From a bacterium (GTDB taxonomy: Bacteria; SZUA-182; SZUA-191; JAJRXT01), in assembly GCA_024277605.1 (NCBI GenBank), contig JAJRUU010000266.1, positions 1 through 11,663 on the forward strand: a DNA stretch of 11,663 nt, written 5' to 3'. Shown piece by piece: positions 5,720 through 11,663 of the stretch. Numbering within the stretch: the stretch's first letter is position 1; each line of letters begins with the position of its first letter. The position numbers were made by a program, and so were the translations under genes. The notes beneath the pieces are model-generated. The model saw only the letters and a program-made list of their open reading frames with translations, had not been told where the DNA came from and searched no databases.

Positions 5720-6955
5720 TTAGGCATGTGCGGCATTTTCACCTGCCAAATAGCCGGTAGACCAACAAATTTGCAGGTTATAGCCACCGGTTGGACCGTC
5801 AAGATCAATTACCTCACCGGCAAAATATAGATTTTCAATAAGCCTTGAACACAAAGTCTGTGGATTGATCTCTTTTAATGAAATTCCCCCGGCAGTTATT
5901 ATGGCATTTTCAAACCCGGCAAGCCCGCGTACCTGAAGTTTAAATCTTTTTAATAAATGCAGCAGCCGCTTCCTCTCTTCCCTCGTAATATCACCAGCCT
6001 TTTTGGCGGGGTCTATTCCTGATAAACGTATAATAACGGGAATCAGTTTTTTTGGCAATAATTTATACAGACTGTTTTTAAACATCTTGCTGCCGTCTTC
6101 GAGTAAGTCTCGCTGCAATCTTGTGTCCAGTACACTATGATCTAATGCTGGTTTCAGATCGATATACAATGACACAGGCCCATTCAGCAAATTCCCTATG
6201 CTCTGACTCATATCAAGAATTATCGGTCCACTCATGCCTTCATGGGTAAATAATGCTTCCCCAAAGCGTTCATCCTTTTTCTGATTGTCCTGGTATACGC
6301 TGATTCGTACATTTTTCAAACTAAGCCCCTGCAAATCTTTTATCCAGGGTTCCTCAACTATGAGCGGAACTAATGCCGGTTGAGGAGGTATAAGCGTGTG
6401 ACCTAAATGGTTGGCCCACCTCATTCCATCACCCCGCGAGCCGGTGGACGGATAGGAAAGTCCCCCGGTACACACAATATACCTGGAAGCCTTAAGTTCA
6501 GCTTCAGCTAGTCTCAGCTTATCAATCCGCGACCCACTCTTTACCAGGCTCTTTACCGTCGCATTCTTTATTGTGCTTACCCCTGTTTCATGTAAATAAT
6601 CCACCAGAACCCGCTGCACATCTGCCGCCTTATCACTCACCGGAAACACACGGTTCCCCCGCTCAACCTTGGTGGGCACCCCCCGCTGCTTAAAAAATTG
6701 TATCGTATCCTGCACTCCAAAGGCATGCAATGCCGAATACAAAAACTTACCCTTATCTCCAAATTGTTCAACAAATCTGCGGAGATCGTATTCGGCATTA
6801 GTAATGTTACACCGACCCTTACCGGTCAGTAACAGCTTCTGGCCCAGGTTACAGTTTCTCTCTATTAATACCACCCGGGCGCCACACTGAGCAGCCCTTC
6901 CGGCGGCTATCATGCCAGCCGGACCCCCACCGATCACCGCAATATCGTATTTCAT
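5720..6955 (-). CDS. HI0933/YhiN (BaiN)-type FAD-dependent oxidoreductase
   Basis: This 411 aa flavoprotein is of full length for the HI0933 family. The N-terminal dinucleotide-binding motif is DIAVIGGGPAGMIAAGRAA, with the acidic end at VVLIERN. It is followed by the family signature GKGRCNITNA, then CTGGLSYPSTGSRGDG, and near the C-terminus ITAGGISLKEI and LYFAGEVIDLDGPTGGYNL, closing with GYLAGENAA. These are the FAD-contacting blocks shared with YhiN and BaiN. The substrate is unknown for most members; BaiN homologues in gut bacteria act on bile acid intermediates, which should not be carried over here. It starts 12 nt after the porin stop with a weak Shine-Dalgarno sequence and is probably translated from the same mRNA. 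Cytosolic: no signal peptide. Confidence 0.92.
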   Translation of the reverse strand: MKYDIAVIGGGPAGMIAAGRAAQCGARVVLIERNCNLGQKLLLTGKGRCNITNAEYDLRRFVEQFGDKGKFLYSALHAFGVQDTIQFFKQRGVPTKVERGNRVFPVSDKAADVQRVLVDYLHETGVSTIKNATVKSLVKSGSRIDKLRLAEAELKASRYIVCTGGLSYPSTGSRGDGMRWANHLGHTLIPPQPALVPLIVEEPWIKDLQGLSLKNVRISVYQDNQKKDERFGEALFTHEGMSGPIILDMSQSIGNLLNGPVSLYIDLKPALDHSVLDTRLQRDLLEDGSKMFKNSLYKLLPKKLIPVIIRLSGIDPAKKAGDITREERKRLLHLLKRFKLQVRGLAGFENAIITAGGISLKEINPQTLCSRLIENLYFAGEVIDLDGPTGGYNLQICWSTGYLAGENAAHA

Positions 6956-6967
6956 GTTCTGTTTATC

Positions 6968-8155
6968 TTAAAACTTAACTTCCAATTGGGTTAAAAATTC
7001 ATCGTTATCCACATCTTCAGCCCCGGTATCTTCATCGTTCACGTAGTATTCAGTTTTCAGCTTAACGTTTTTGCAAATATCGCTGATAAGAGCGATAGCA
7101 ATTTTATCCCGATCCCAGGTGCGTGAGTCAGCCGGGTCAGGAGTCACATCCATATCCAATTCACCATAGCGAAATACCACCTCGAATGCGTTAAAATACT
7201 CTCTTTGTGCCAGCTTCACCTTATACGAGGGTTGGATATACCAGCCACTCCGTTTGAGTTCTCCGTCCTCAGCTTCAATATATTGACCGTATAACCTTAA
7301 GCCGCCAATAGAATAATCCGCCCCAAATCCACGGCGGAAACCGCTTTTATCATCCAGGTCACCCTCATAGCCGGGAATATCCATCAAAAATTCAATGTCA
7401 CTATCGCTAAGCTCCTTATAGACATAAAACAACAGCACATCAACCTTGCCCAGCTTTCCATAATCGTTTCGATAGCCAAAATTAGCGTTAAACTCGCTTA
7501 ATCCATTAAAATCCTCATCCCTTTTGTTATCGTGGATAATTTTATAAGAACTGTCCTCAGCCACCTGCTTCTCACCAAGGGCCAGGCCATCACCCACCAA
7601 CAAACTTCCATAGAGAGACTTCCACTCTCCCCCTAAGCTTAGCGCATATTCATCATCCCGCCAGAAAGCGGTGCCTACCAGGGGATACCCTTCAGTAATT
7701 CTATGGGAATGGTTTTTTATCTCCCGTTCAAACAAACCAGCATCAATATACGTATGTTTACACGGAATATTCTTGAACATGATATGAAATTCGTTAATTG
7801 AAGTTTTGTTATGCGGTTGGAAATATAGCTGCGCCTCTATGGAAATATCCTCATTTATGTTGACTTTTGGTTGCAACACAAATTTATCCAACACAAAATG
7901 CGGTTCAGCCTTTTTGCCACCATTTTGTACATCGACATATTCGTATTCCAACTCCCCCCCCAGACTGAACTTCCCACCCTTCTTCGTAGTGAGCAACTTA
8001 TCCACCAAGCCTTCCTCGGCCTGCTTCTTTTCCATATACTCGTCTATTTCCTTCTTCATTTCCGGTGTCAGCTCAGCCTGGACACTACTCCTTCCTATAA
8101 CTAAAACCAACATCATAGACATCCACAACAAAAACAAGCGTTTTGTAATCTTCAC
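6968..8155 (-). CDS. Porin-like outer-membrane beta-barrel protein
   Basis: This is a 395 aa exported protein. The signal peptide is MKITKR followed by a hydrophobic stretch to about residue 27 (SVQA/E). Next comes a short charged, probably helical segment (MKKEIDEYMEKKQAEEGLVDKLL) and then repeated amphipathic strands such as FSLGGELEYEYVDV, ISIEAQLYFQP, YALSLGGEWKSLYGSLLVGDG and LRLYGQYIEAEDG. It ends QLEVKF, with the C-terminal Phe of BAM-dependent barrels. The layout resembles phosphate-selective porin (OprO/OprP)-like proteins, but no selectivity residues can be read, so the substrate is open. The start is GTG at 8153-8155 with AAAGGAG about 5 bases upstream; the nearby ATG at 8157-8159 is out of frame. 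The repeat element copy B ends 33 nt upstream of the start codon. Confidence 0.82.
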   Translation of the reverse strand: MKITKRLFLLWMSMMLVLVIGRSSVQAELTPEMKKEIDEYMEKKQAEEGLVDKLLTTKKGGKFSLGGELEYEYVDVQNGGKKAEPHFVLDKFVLQPKVNINEDISIEAQLYFQPHNKTSINEFHIMFKNIPCKHTYIDAGLFEREIKNHSHRITEGYPLVGTAFWRDDEYALSLGGEWKSLYGSLLVGDGLALGEKQVAEDSSYKIIHDNKRDEDFNGLSEFNANFGYRNDYGKLGKVDVLLFYVYKELSDSDIEFLMDIPGYEGDLDDKSGFRRGFGADYSIGGLRLYGQYIEAEDGELKRSGWYIQPSYKVKLAQREYFNAFEVVFRYGELDMDVTPDPADSRTWDRDKIAIALISDICKNVKLKTEYYVNDEDTGAEDVDNDEFLTQLEVKF

Positions 8156-8187
8156 GCATACTCCTTTATTAATTCACGGGTTATTAT

Positions 8188-8374
8188 CCGAATAATTCGG
8201 GTTTTGTTATTGGCAAATCGACATTTAGCGCCTAATATAAATTTATCAGTTTCCTGTTCCTTGAGCCTTGGGCAAACAAAGCCTTATTGGACGTTGGCTT
8301 TGGACTCTTTTTGATAATAAGTCCAGGCCATGCCTGGTCTGGCAAATCATATATAAACTTATGAATAGATCGGG
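8188..8374 (-). repeat. Dispersed palindromic element, copy B
   Basis: This copy has the same 187 nt length and layout as copy A at 1-187, with palindrome CCGAATAATTCGGG at 8188-8201 and TGAATAGATCGGG at 8362-8374. Positions 8289-8374 match 102-187 at 84 of 86 bases. The inner hairpin is CCAGGC-CAT-GCCTGG. Here an extra GGACT/AGTCC pairing is possible that copy A breaks. The 11-base end ATGAATAGATC is duplicated at 8375-8385. On the minus strand its terminal palindrome is 33 nt upstream of the porin gene. The remaining stretch 8386-8541 is AT-rich, and I see nothing certain in it beyond the upstream region of the tRNA. Confidence 0.85.
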
Positions 8375-8541
8375 ATGAATAGATCAAACCTAATATTTAG
8401 CAATGTAACAGTAGCAAACCTCATATTAATTTGTCAATCGTGAATCGGCTAATTCTTATTGATTTTAAAGTAAATCTATATTAAGCTGATACAGAAGATG
8501 TGCTTAGCCGATGCTTGGAGAGCAAGGCAAAGTAAACCGTG

Positions 8542-8617
8542 GGGGGACTAGCTCAGTTGGGAGAGCGCTGCCTTCGCAAGGCAGAGGTCAGGGGTTCGAA
8601 TCCCCTGTCCTCCACCA
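8542..8617 (+). tRNA. tRNA-Ala (anticodon CGC)
   Basis: The full cloverleaf can be written by hand. Acceptor GGGGGAC pairs with GTCCTCC; the D arm is GCTC/GAGC with loop AGTTGGGA; the anticodon stem CTGCC/GGCAG encloses loop TTCGCAA; the T arm AGGGG/CCCCT encloses TTCGAAT; then comes discriminator A and an encoded CCA. The anticodon CGC reads GCG (Ala). The G3-U70 wobble pair, the main identity element for alanyl-tRNA synthetase, is present. An integrase remnant begins 7 bases after the 3' end, so this tRNA is probably an attachment site. Confidence 0.97.
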
Positions 8618-8624
8618 TTTAAAA

Positions 8625-8954
8625 TCAGCTACTTAGCTGAACCACATTTTGGGCTGTTTTGGTTTTTGTGCTTAATTTGGGATTATTTTCATAGTAAGCA
8701 CTTAAAATTGAAACGGCTTTTTTTATGTGGCCTGGTGAAAGGTGGGCGTATCGCATAGTCATCTGGATTGACTTATGGCCCAGTAGATGCTGCACTGTAT
8801 CCAGGTCAACTCCCGCCATGACTAGATTGCTGGCAAATGGATGCCTCAAGTCATGAAACCTGAAATTACTAATCCCTACTTCTTTCAAGGCTGTTCTAAA
8901 AGACCTATTAACATTGTCGGAAGGCCACCCTTCCTTTGAAGCAAAGATTCACTG
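8625..8954 (-). pseudogene. Tyrosine recombinase (integrase), C-terminal remnant
   Basis: Only the C-terminal catalytic part remains. FRFHDLRHPFASNLVMAG contains the HxxR box (usually HDLRHTFAS), then HLLGHKSIQMTMRYAHLS holds the GH motif and the Tyr nucleophile. Homology begins upstream of any good start codon: the frame reads FASKEGWPSDNVNRSFRTALKEVG from about 8954 and is closed by an in-frame TGA just before it. The N-terminal arm-binding and core-binding domains and the first catalytic Arg are absent. The nearest potential start is a TTG at 8886-8888, giving 87 aa, which could not recombine DNA alone. The gene points at the 3' end of tRNA-Ala, as in tRNA-integrated islands and prophages. 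It is likely the decayed integrase of such an element. Confidence 0.85.
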
Positions 8955-8999
8955 CCCCTCGCAGTTATGATGACCCTACCATAAAATTGTGACATGTTT

Positions 9000-9569
9000 T
9001 TACAACAACAACCTATATTTTGCCTTATCAGCTTCAACGATAAATCTTGATGGTAGCGTAAAACAATTGTCCCAAGACCTCATATAAGCCGGCATTGTTA
9101 AATATAATTGCTCTTTTGCTCTGGTACAGGCAACATAAAACAGTCGGCGTTCTTCTTCTAAATTCTCAATCCTTACAAAGCTCCTTGCAGATGGAAAAAG
9201 ACCATCCAGCAGGTGTGGGATAAACACACTGTTCCATTCAAGCCCCTTTGCTGAATGTACGGTTGAAAGCACCAGCGGTTTTTCTTCACTTTCATTAATA
9301 AGTGGGGCTGATTGGTCCTGGAATTTGTTTGAAGGCGGATCGAGGGCAAAATCAGAGAGGAAGCTCTCCAACTCATTATATTTGTTTGATAAATTATATA
9401 GAACATCAATATCCAGTAACCTGGTTTCATAGTCGGCTTCTATGTTTTTTAAAATAGGAACATAATAATCTCTTAATAGCTTAATCTTTTTGGGAATATT
9501 AATAGTTCCCGCTGAGGCTTGGTCTAAAACCTGCCTGAGTTTTTCAAGCTCGGCTGAATATTTCCTCTT
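9000..9569 (-). pseudogene. UvrD/PcrA-like helicase, C-terminal part after in-frame stop
   Basis: This is the same reading frame as the segment at 9570-11180, continuing without a frame change after a single TAA at 9570-9572. The protein resumes KRKYSAELEKLRQVLDQAS and runs open to a stop at 9000. It carries helicase motif V with VLSTVHSAKGLEW and motif VI with EEERRLFYVACTRAK, both needed for ATP hydrolysis and translocation in the 2A domain. There is no convincing start codon near its beginning; a TTG at 9371 opens the shorter 123-residue frame. Unless the stop is read through or is a sequencing error, this part is not translated. Confidence 0.8.
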
Positions 9570-11180
9570 TTAAAAACGCTCAAAAGTTATATTGCCATTA
9601 TTCTTTTGCAGGTGTTCTAAAATATCGTTTGCGGTTTTATTTCCCACACCGGGAATCAATTTCAACACACGGTTCCAGGAAATAGCGTCAGAAGGATTAA
9701 GGATAATTCTTAAGTAAGCGATAATATCTTTTACATGCCGGCGTTCCACAAAGCGGATACCGCCATAAACTACATAGGGGATGTTCCTTCTCAGTAGTTC
9801 CAGTTGGATATAATTCCCATGCCATGAAGCACGGTAAAGTACGGCAATTTCATTTAAAGGGATATTGAGCTTTCTCAATTCGAGTATTTCAGAAACCATG
9901 TATTTGGCTTCATCTTCCTGATGATAGCATTTTTTAACTATCGGCCTGAAGATTTTATGGTTTATGGTAAATAATTCCTTCCGGTAGCCAATTGTAGCGT
10001 TATCCGTAATTGAATTAGCAAAATCTAAAATACCCTGGTTGCTCCGGTAATTCTGTTCAATCTTTATTATCTTACAGGCAGAATATTTTTCAGGAAACCT
10101 TAAGATGTTCTCAAAATTTGCCCCCCGAAACGAATATATACTTTGAGAATCATCGCCGACAATCATGATGTTTTGGTGGCTCTCAGCAATAAGATCAACA
10201 ATTTCTTTCTGGGTATTATTCGTATCCTGAAATTCGTCAACCATAACATGACTAAATAGATTTTGAACGCTTTGGCGAAAATCAGGGTTGTTTTTAAGCG
10301 AGTCCTTGAGAACCTCCATCAGGTCATCAAAATCCAACAGGTTGTTGCCCGCCTTATATTCACTATAGGCTTTATTAATTAGATTTATATCTCCGGTGAA
10401 TTCTTCTAATCCGCCGAATTCACGGTGGATAATGAGGCTTATGGTGGCGTTACAGTTTCTGCTTTTTGAAATAATGGTTTGAATCTGGTTTTTTCTGGGG
10501 AAAGCCCTTGATCTTTTCTTAAAATTTAATTTATGACGAATTAATCCAATAATATCTTCTGAATCAGCGGTATCAATAATGCTGAAGTTGGGAAGGAGGC
10601 CTAAGAGCTTAGCGTATCTCCGCAACAGGTGATTAGCAAATGAATGGAAAGTTCCTCCCATAACCTTTTGGCAGCGCATATCATTTAAAAGGGCTGAAGT
10701 CCTTGCCAGCATTTCATTGGATGCTTTTCTGGTAAAAGTGAGCAGGAGAATGTTTTGCGGCGAGATACCGTTTTCCAAAAGATATGCAACCCGGTAAATA
10801 ATGGCTCTGGTTTTGCCGCTTCCCGCACCGGCAATAACTAAAAGCGGGCCGTCTATGGTCGTTGCCGCTAAGTACTGCATTTCATTTAAGCTGTTTTTGT
10901 AATCAATTTTAAAGTTGCTTTTTTCTAAGGTAGTTTTAACGGGGAGTACTGATTTTTGCTCTATTGAAGCGGTAATACTTTTTAACCTTTCGATTTTATC
11001 TTTAATGTAATCTGTAATTGGAGGCTGTTCGTAGCTATTTGCTGAGAGGCTCGCGATATCTACACTTCTGTATATACCCGGCTGGTTTTGATTGCGGGTT
11101 CTATAGTTTTCCCGAAACCTTGGAGGTGATTCATCAACATCCTCCGAGTTTTCAGTATCATTTAAGTCAAAGTATTCCAT
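9570..11180 (-). CDS. UvrD/PcrA/Rep-like superfamily 1 DNA helicase, N-terminal 536 aa
   Basis: This is an ATP-driven 3'-5' DNA translocase family member of the kind that acts in repair or on stalled forks. Motifs by residue: Q motif LNEMQ at 98-102, Walker A GAGSGKT at 118-124, motif Ia LLLTFTRKASNEM, GTFHSF, Walker B DEFQDT at 315-320, motif III GDDSQSIYSFRGA at 342-354, and motif IV QNYRS near 376. The ORF stops at TAA before motifs V and VI, which lie intact and in the same frame downstream; readthrough would give 726 aa, normal for the family. The N-terminus has about 97 extra, polar residues before the Q motif. The ATG at 11178-11180 has no strong Shine-Dalgarno sequence, and repeat copy C lies 21 nt upstream. 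On its own the product should lack helicase activity. It lies beyond the integrase remnant and may be island cargo. Confidence 0.88.
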   Translation of the reverse strand: MEYFDLNDTENSEDVDESPPRFRENYRTRNQNQPGIYRSVDIASLSANSYEQPPITDYIKDKIERLKSITASIEQKSVLPVKTTLEKSNFKIDYKNSLNEMQYLAATTIDGPLLVIAGAGSGKTRAIIYRVAYLLENGISPQNILLLTFTRKASNEMLARTSALLNDMRCQKVMGGTFHSFANHLLRRYAKLLGLLPNFSIIDTADSEDIIGLIRHKLNFKKRSRAFPRKNQIQTIISKSRNCNATISLIIHREFGGLEEFTGDINLINKAYSEYKAGNNLLDFDDLMEVLKDSLKNNPDFRQSVQNLFSHVMVDEFQDTNNTQKEIVDLIAESHQNIMIVGDDSQSIYSFRGANFENILRFPEKYSACKIIKIEQNYRSNQGILDFANSITDNATIGYRKELFTINHKIFRPIVKKCYHQEDEAKYMVSEILELRKLNIPLNEIAVLYRASWHGNYIQLELLRRNIPYVVYGGIRFVERRHVKDIIAYLRIILNPSDAISWNRVLKLIPGVGNKTANDILEHLQKNNGNITFERF

Positions 11181-11201
11181 GGGTTAGCATTTTCTTCTTA
11201 A

Positions 11202-11311
11202 CCCGAAAAATTCGGGCAGGCACAGCCTGTTTCTTTTAGGACGTTGGCTCATAAACCTTATCTCTCAAGGGGTGTCTTGCGAACCCAGCCTGAATTTGTG
11301 AATAGATCGGG
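11202..11311 (-). repeat. Dispersed palindromic element, copy C
   Basis: This is a short (110 nt) member of the family. The palindrome CCCGAAAAATTCGGG is at 11202-11216, the hairpin CAGGC-ACA-GCCTG follows, GGACGTTGGCT is at 11239-11249, and the end TGAATAGATCGGG is at 11299-11311. The central part of copies A and B is missing or replaced. It is closest to copy D at 3400-3506. On the minus strand the terminal palindrome sits about 21 nt before the helicase ATG. Confidence 0.8.
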
Positions 11312-11351
11312 TTAAGGTTTAAACTTTTAGGGTATCTTTATTTATGAACTT

Positions 11352-11389
11352 AGCCATTATAGACTACTTTATTGAAATAAGTAATGGCT
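11352..11389. repeat. Imperfect 38 bp palindrome
   Basis: AGCCATTA at 11352-11359 pairs with TAATGGCT at 11382-11389, and the inner bases TACTTTATT/AATAAGT extend the pairing with a small bulge. It lies in the 216 nt non-coding stretch between repeat copy C and the insertion sequence end at 11528. I recognise no gene in that stretch. Confidence 0.45.
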
Positions 11390-11562
11390 GGCAGCCAAAT
11401 TTGTTGCGGATAAAGCGTGGCTCATCTTTTTTCCGCCTTCTCGGCGCAGGAAATGCACAGCAAGACGCTGGGATCGAATCGCAATCGACCTTCAGGGATT
11501 TCATCTTCGCACTATATGTTGTTCCCCCTAGGAGTCTGTCGGACTTTAGCAGCAGAATATGG

Positions 11563-11568
11563 TATAAT
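11563..11568 (+). promoter_or_regulatory. Transposase promoter -10 (TATAAT)
   Basis: A perfect TATAAT lies 37 bases before the transposase ATG. At 18 bases upstream the inverted repeat offers TCGGAC as a poor -35. A promoter partly inside the terminal repeat is common in insertion sequences. Confidence 0.5.
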
Positions 11569-11605
11569 GGTCGGAAATAAATCTTTGCCATGAAGGGGCC
11601 AAAAG

Positions 11606-11663
11606 ATGAGTGTTAAATTTATACTGACCGACCGGGAGACGCCTTATTTGTTACCGCCGTCAC
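11606..11663 (+). CDS. IS1182-family transposase, N-terminal fragment
   Basis: Nineteen codons are visible before the window ends: MSVKFILTDRETPYLLPPS. The run DRETPYLLPPS is the characteristic opening of IS1182-group DDE transposases, which I recognise from memory as (D)R(D/E)TPYLLPPS followed by DWLPEDHLA. The start is the ATG at 11606 with AAGGGG about 8 bases upstream; the ATG at 11590 is out of frame and soon stops. The catalytic domain is beyond the window. Because the terminal repeat and promoter are intact, the element may be active. Confidence 0.75.
   Translation, partial: MSVKFILTDRETPYLLPPS

Larger units (their letters stand above)
11528..11663 (+). mobile_element. Left end of an IS1182-type insertion sequence (runs off window)
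   Basis: The terminal repeat CTAGGAGTCTGTCGGACTTT at 11528-11547 is the same end seen at 419, 1447 and (one base different) 251. A transposase reading frame starts 59 bases inside. Only the left 136 bases are visible, so the right end and any target duplication cannot be checked. This is the likely autonomous parent, or a close relative of the parent, of the foldback element at 251-419. Confidence 0.75.

Noticed and set aside
8188..8374. Copy B as a riboswitch upstream of the porin gene
   Set aside because: It matches no riboswitch consensus I know, and copy D sits in the opposite orientation to its neighbouring genes, which argues against a general cis-leader function.
9000..9430. Frameshift in the helicase gene
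   Set aside because: The two parts are in the same frame (11180 and 9371 differ by a multiple of three) and the open frame continues directly after the TAA, so this is a nonsense codon and not a frameshift.
11344..11591. Overlapping open frames on both strands before the insertion sequence
   Set aside because: They run through a palindrome and across the IS terminal repeat, show no family resemblance, and lack good start contexts.
1..11663. CRISPR array
   Set aside because: The repeats are dispersed by kilobases, have no regular spacers, and no cas-like gene is present.

Overview
The window reads as a piece of a chromosome from a diderm bacterium of moderate-to-low GC. Two genes encode signal-peptide-bearing beta-barrel proteins that end in Phe, and there is a standard bacterial translation gene cluster. 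I cannot name the lineage. The heavy load of short palindromic and foldback repeats in nearly every intergenic gap resembles genomes of uncultured phyla more than model Proteobacteria, but that is an impression. All protein genes read leftward (minus strand) except a transposase that begins at the right edge; the single tRNA is on the plus strand.

Layout in transcription order (right to left). (1) At 11528-11663 the left end of an insertion sequence (inverted repeat, promoter-like -10, start of an IS1182-type transposase) runs off the window. (2) At 9000-11180 lies a UvrD/PcrA-like helicase gene broken by one in-frame TAA. (3) At 8625-8954 is the C-terminal remnant of a tyrosine integrase, pointing at the 3' end of tRNA-Ala(CGC) at 8542-8617; this is the classic edge of an integrated element. 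(4) At 5720-8155 are a porin-like outer-membrane protein and an HI0933/YhiN-type flavoprotein, probably co-transcribed. (5) At 2076-5291 is the translation cluster rpsB-tsf-pyrH-frr. (6) Where many bacteria continue with uppS-cdsA, this genome has a small outer-membrane beta-barrel gene (1444-2064) and a D-cysteine desulfhydrase-type PLP enzyme (325-1383).

The most unusual content is between the genes. At least four repeat families are visible. (a) A 107-187 nt element with the skeleton CCCGATCTATTCA ... GCCAACGTCC ... CCCGAATTATTCGG has four copies, one abutting the pyrH start codon. (b) CTAGGAGTCTGTCGGACTTT ends match the full insertion sequence at the right edge; they make a 169 bp foldback element that rewrites the C-terminus of the desulfhydrase, and a third end coincides with the stop codon of the beta-barrel gene. 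(c) A 142 bp element with 20 bp perfect inverted repeats lies upstream of rpsB. (d) A 153 bp element with 14 bp perfect inverted repeats lies between pyrH and tsf. Essential housekeeping genes here are therefore separated almost wholly by mobile or structured repeats. I see no CRISPR array, no rRNA and no recognisable riboswitch.
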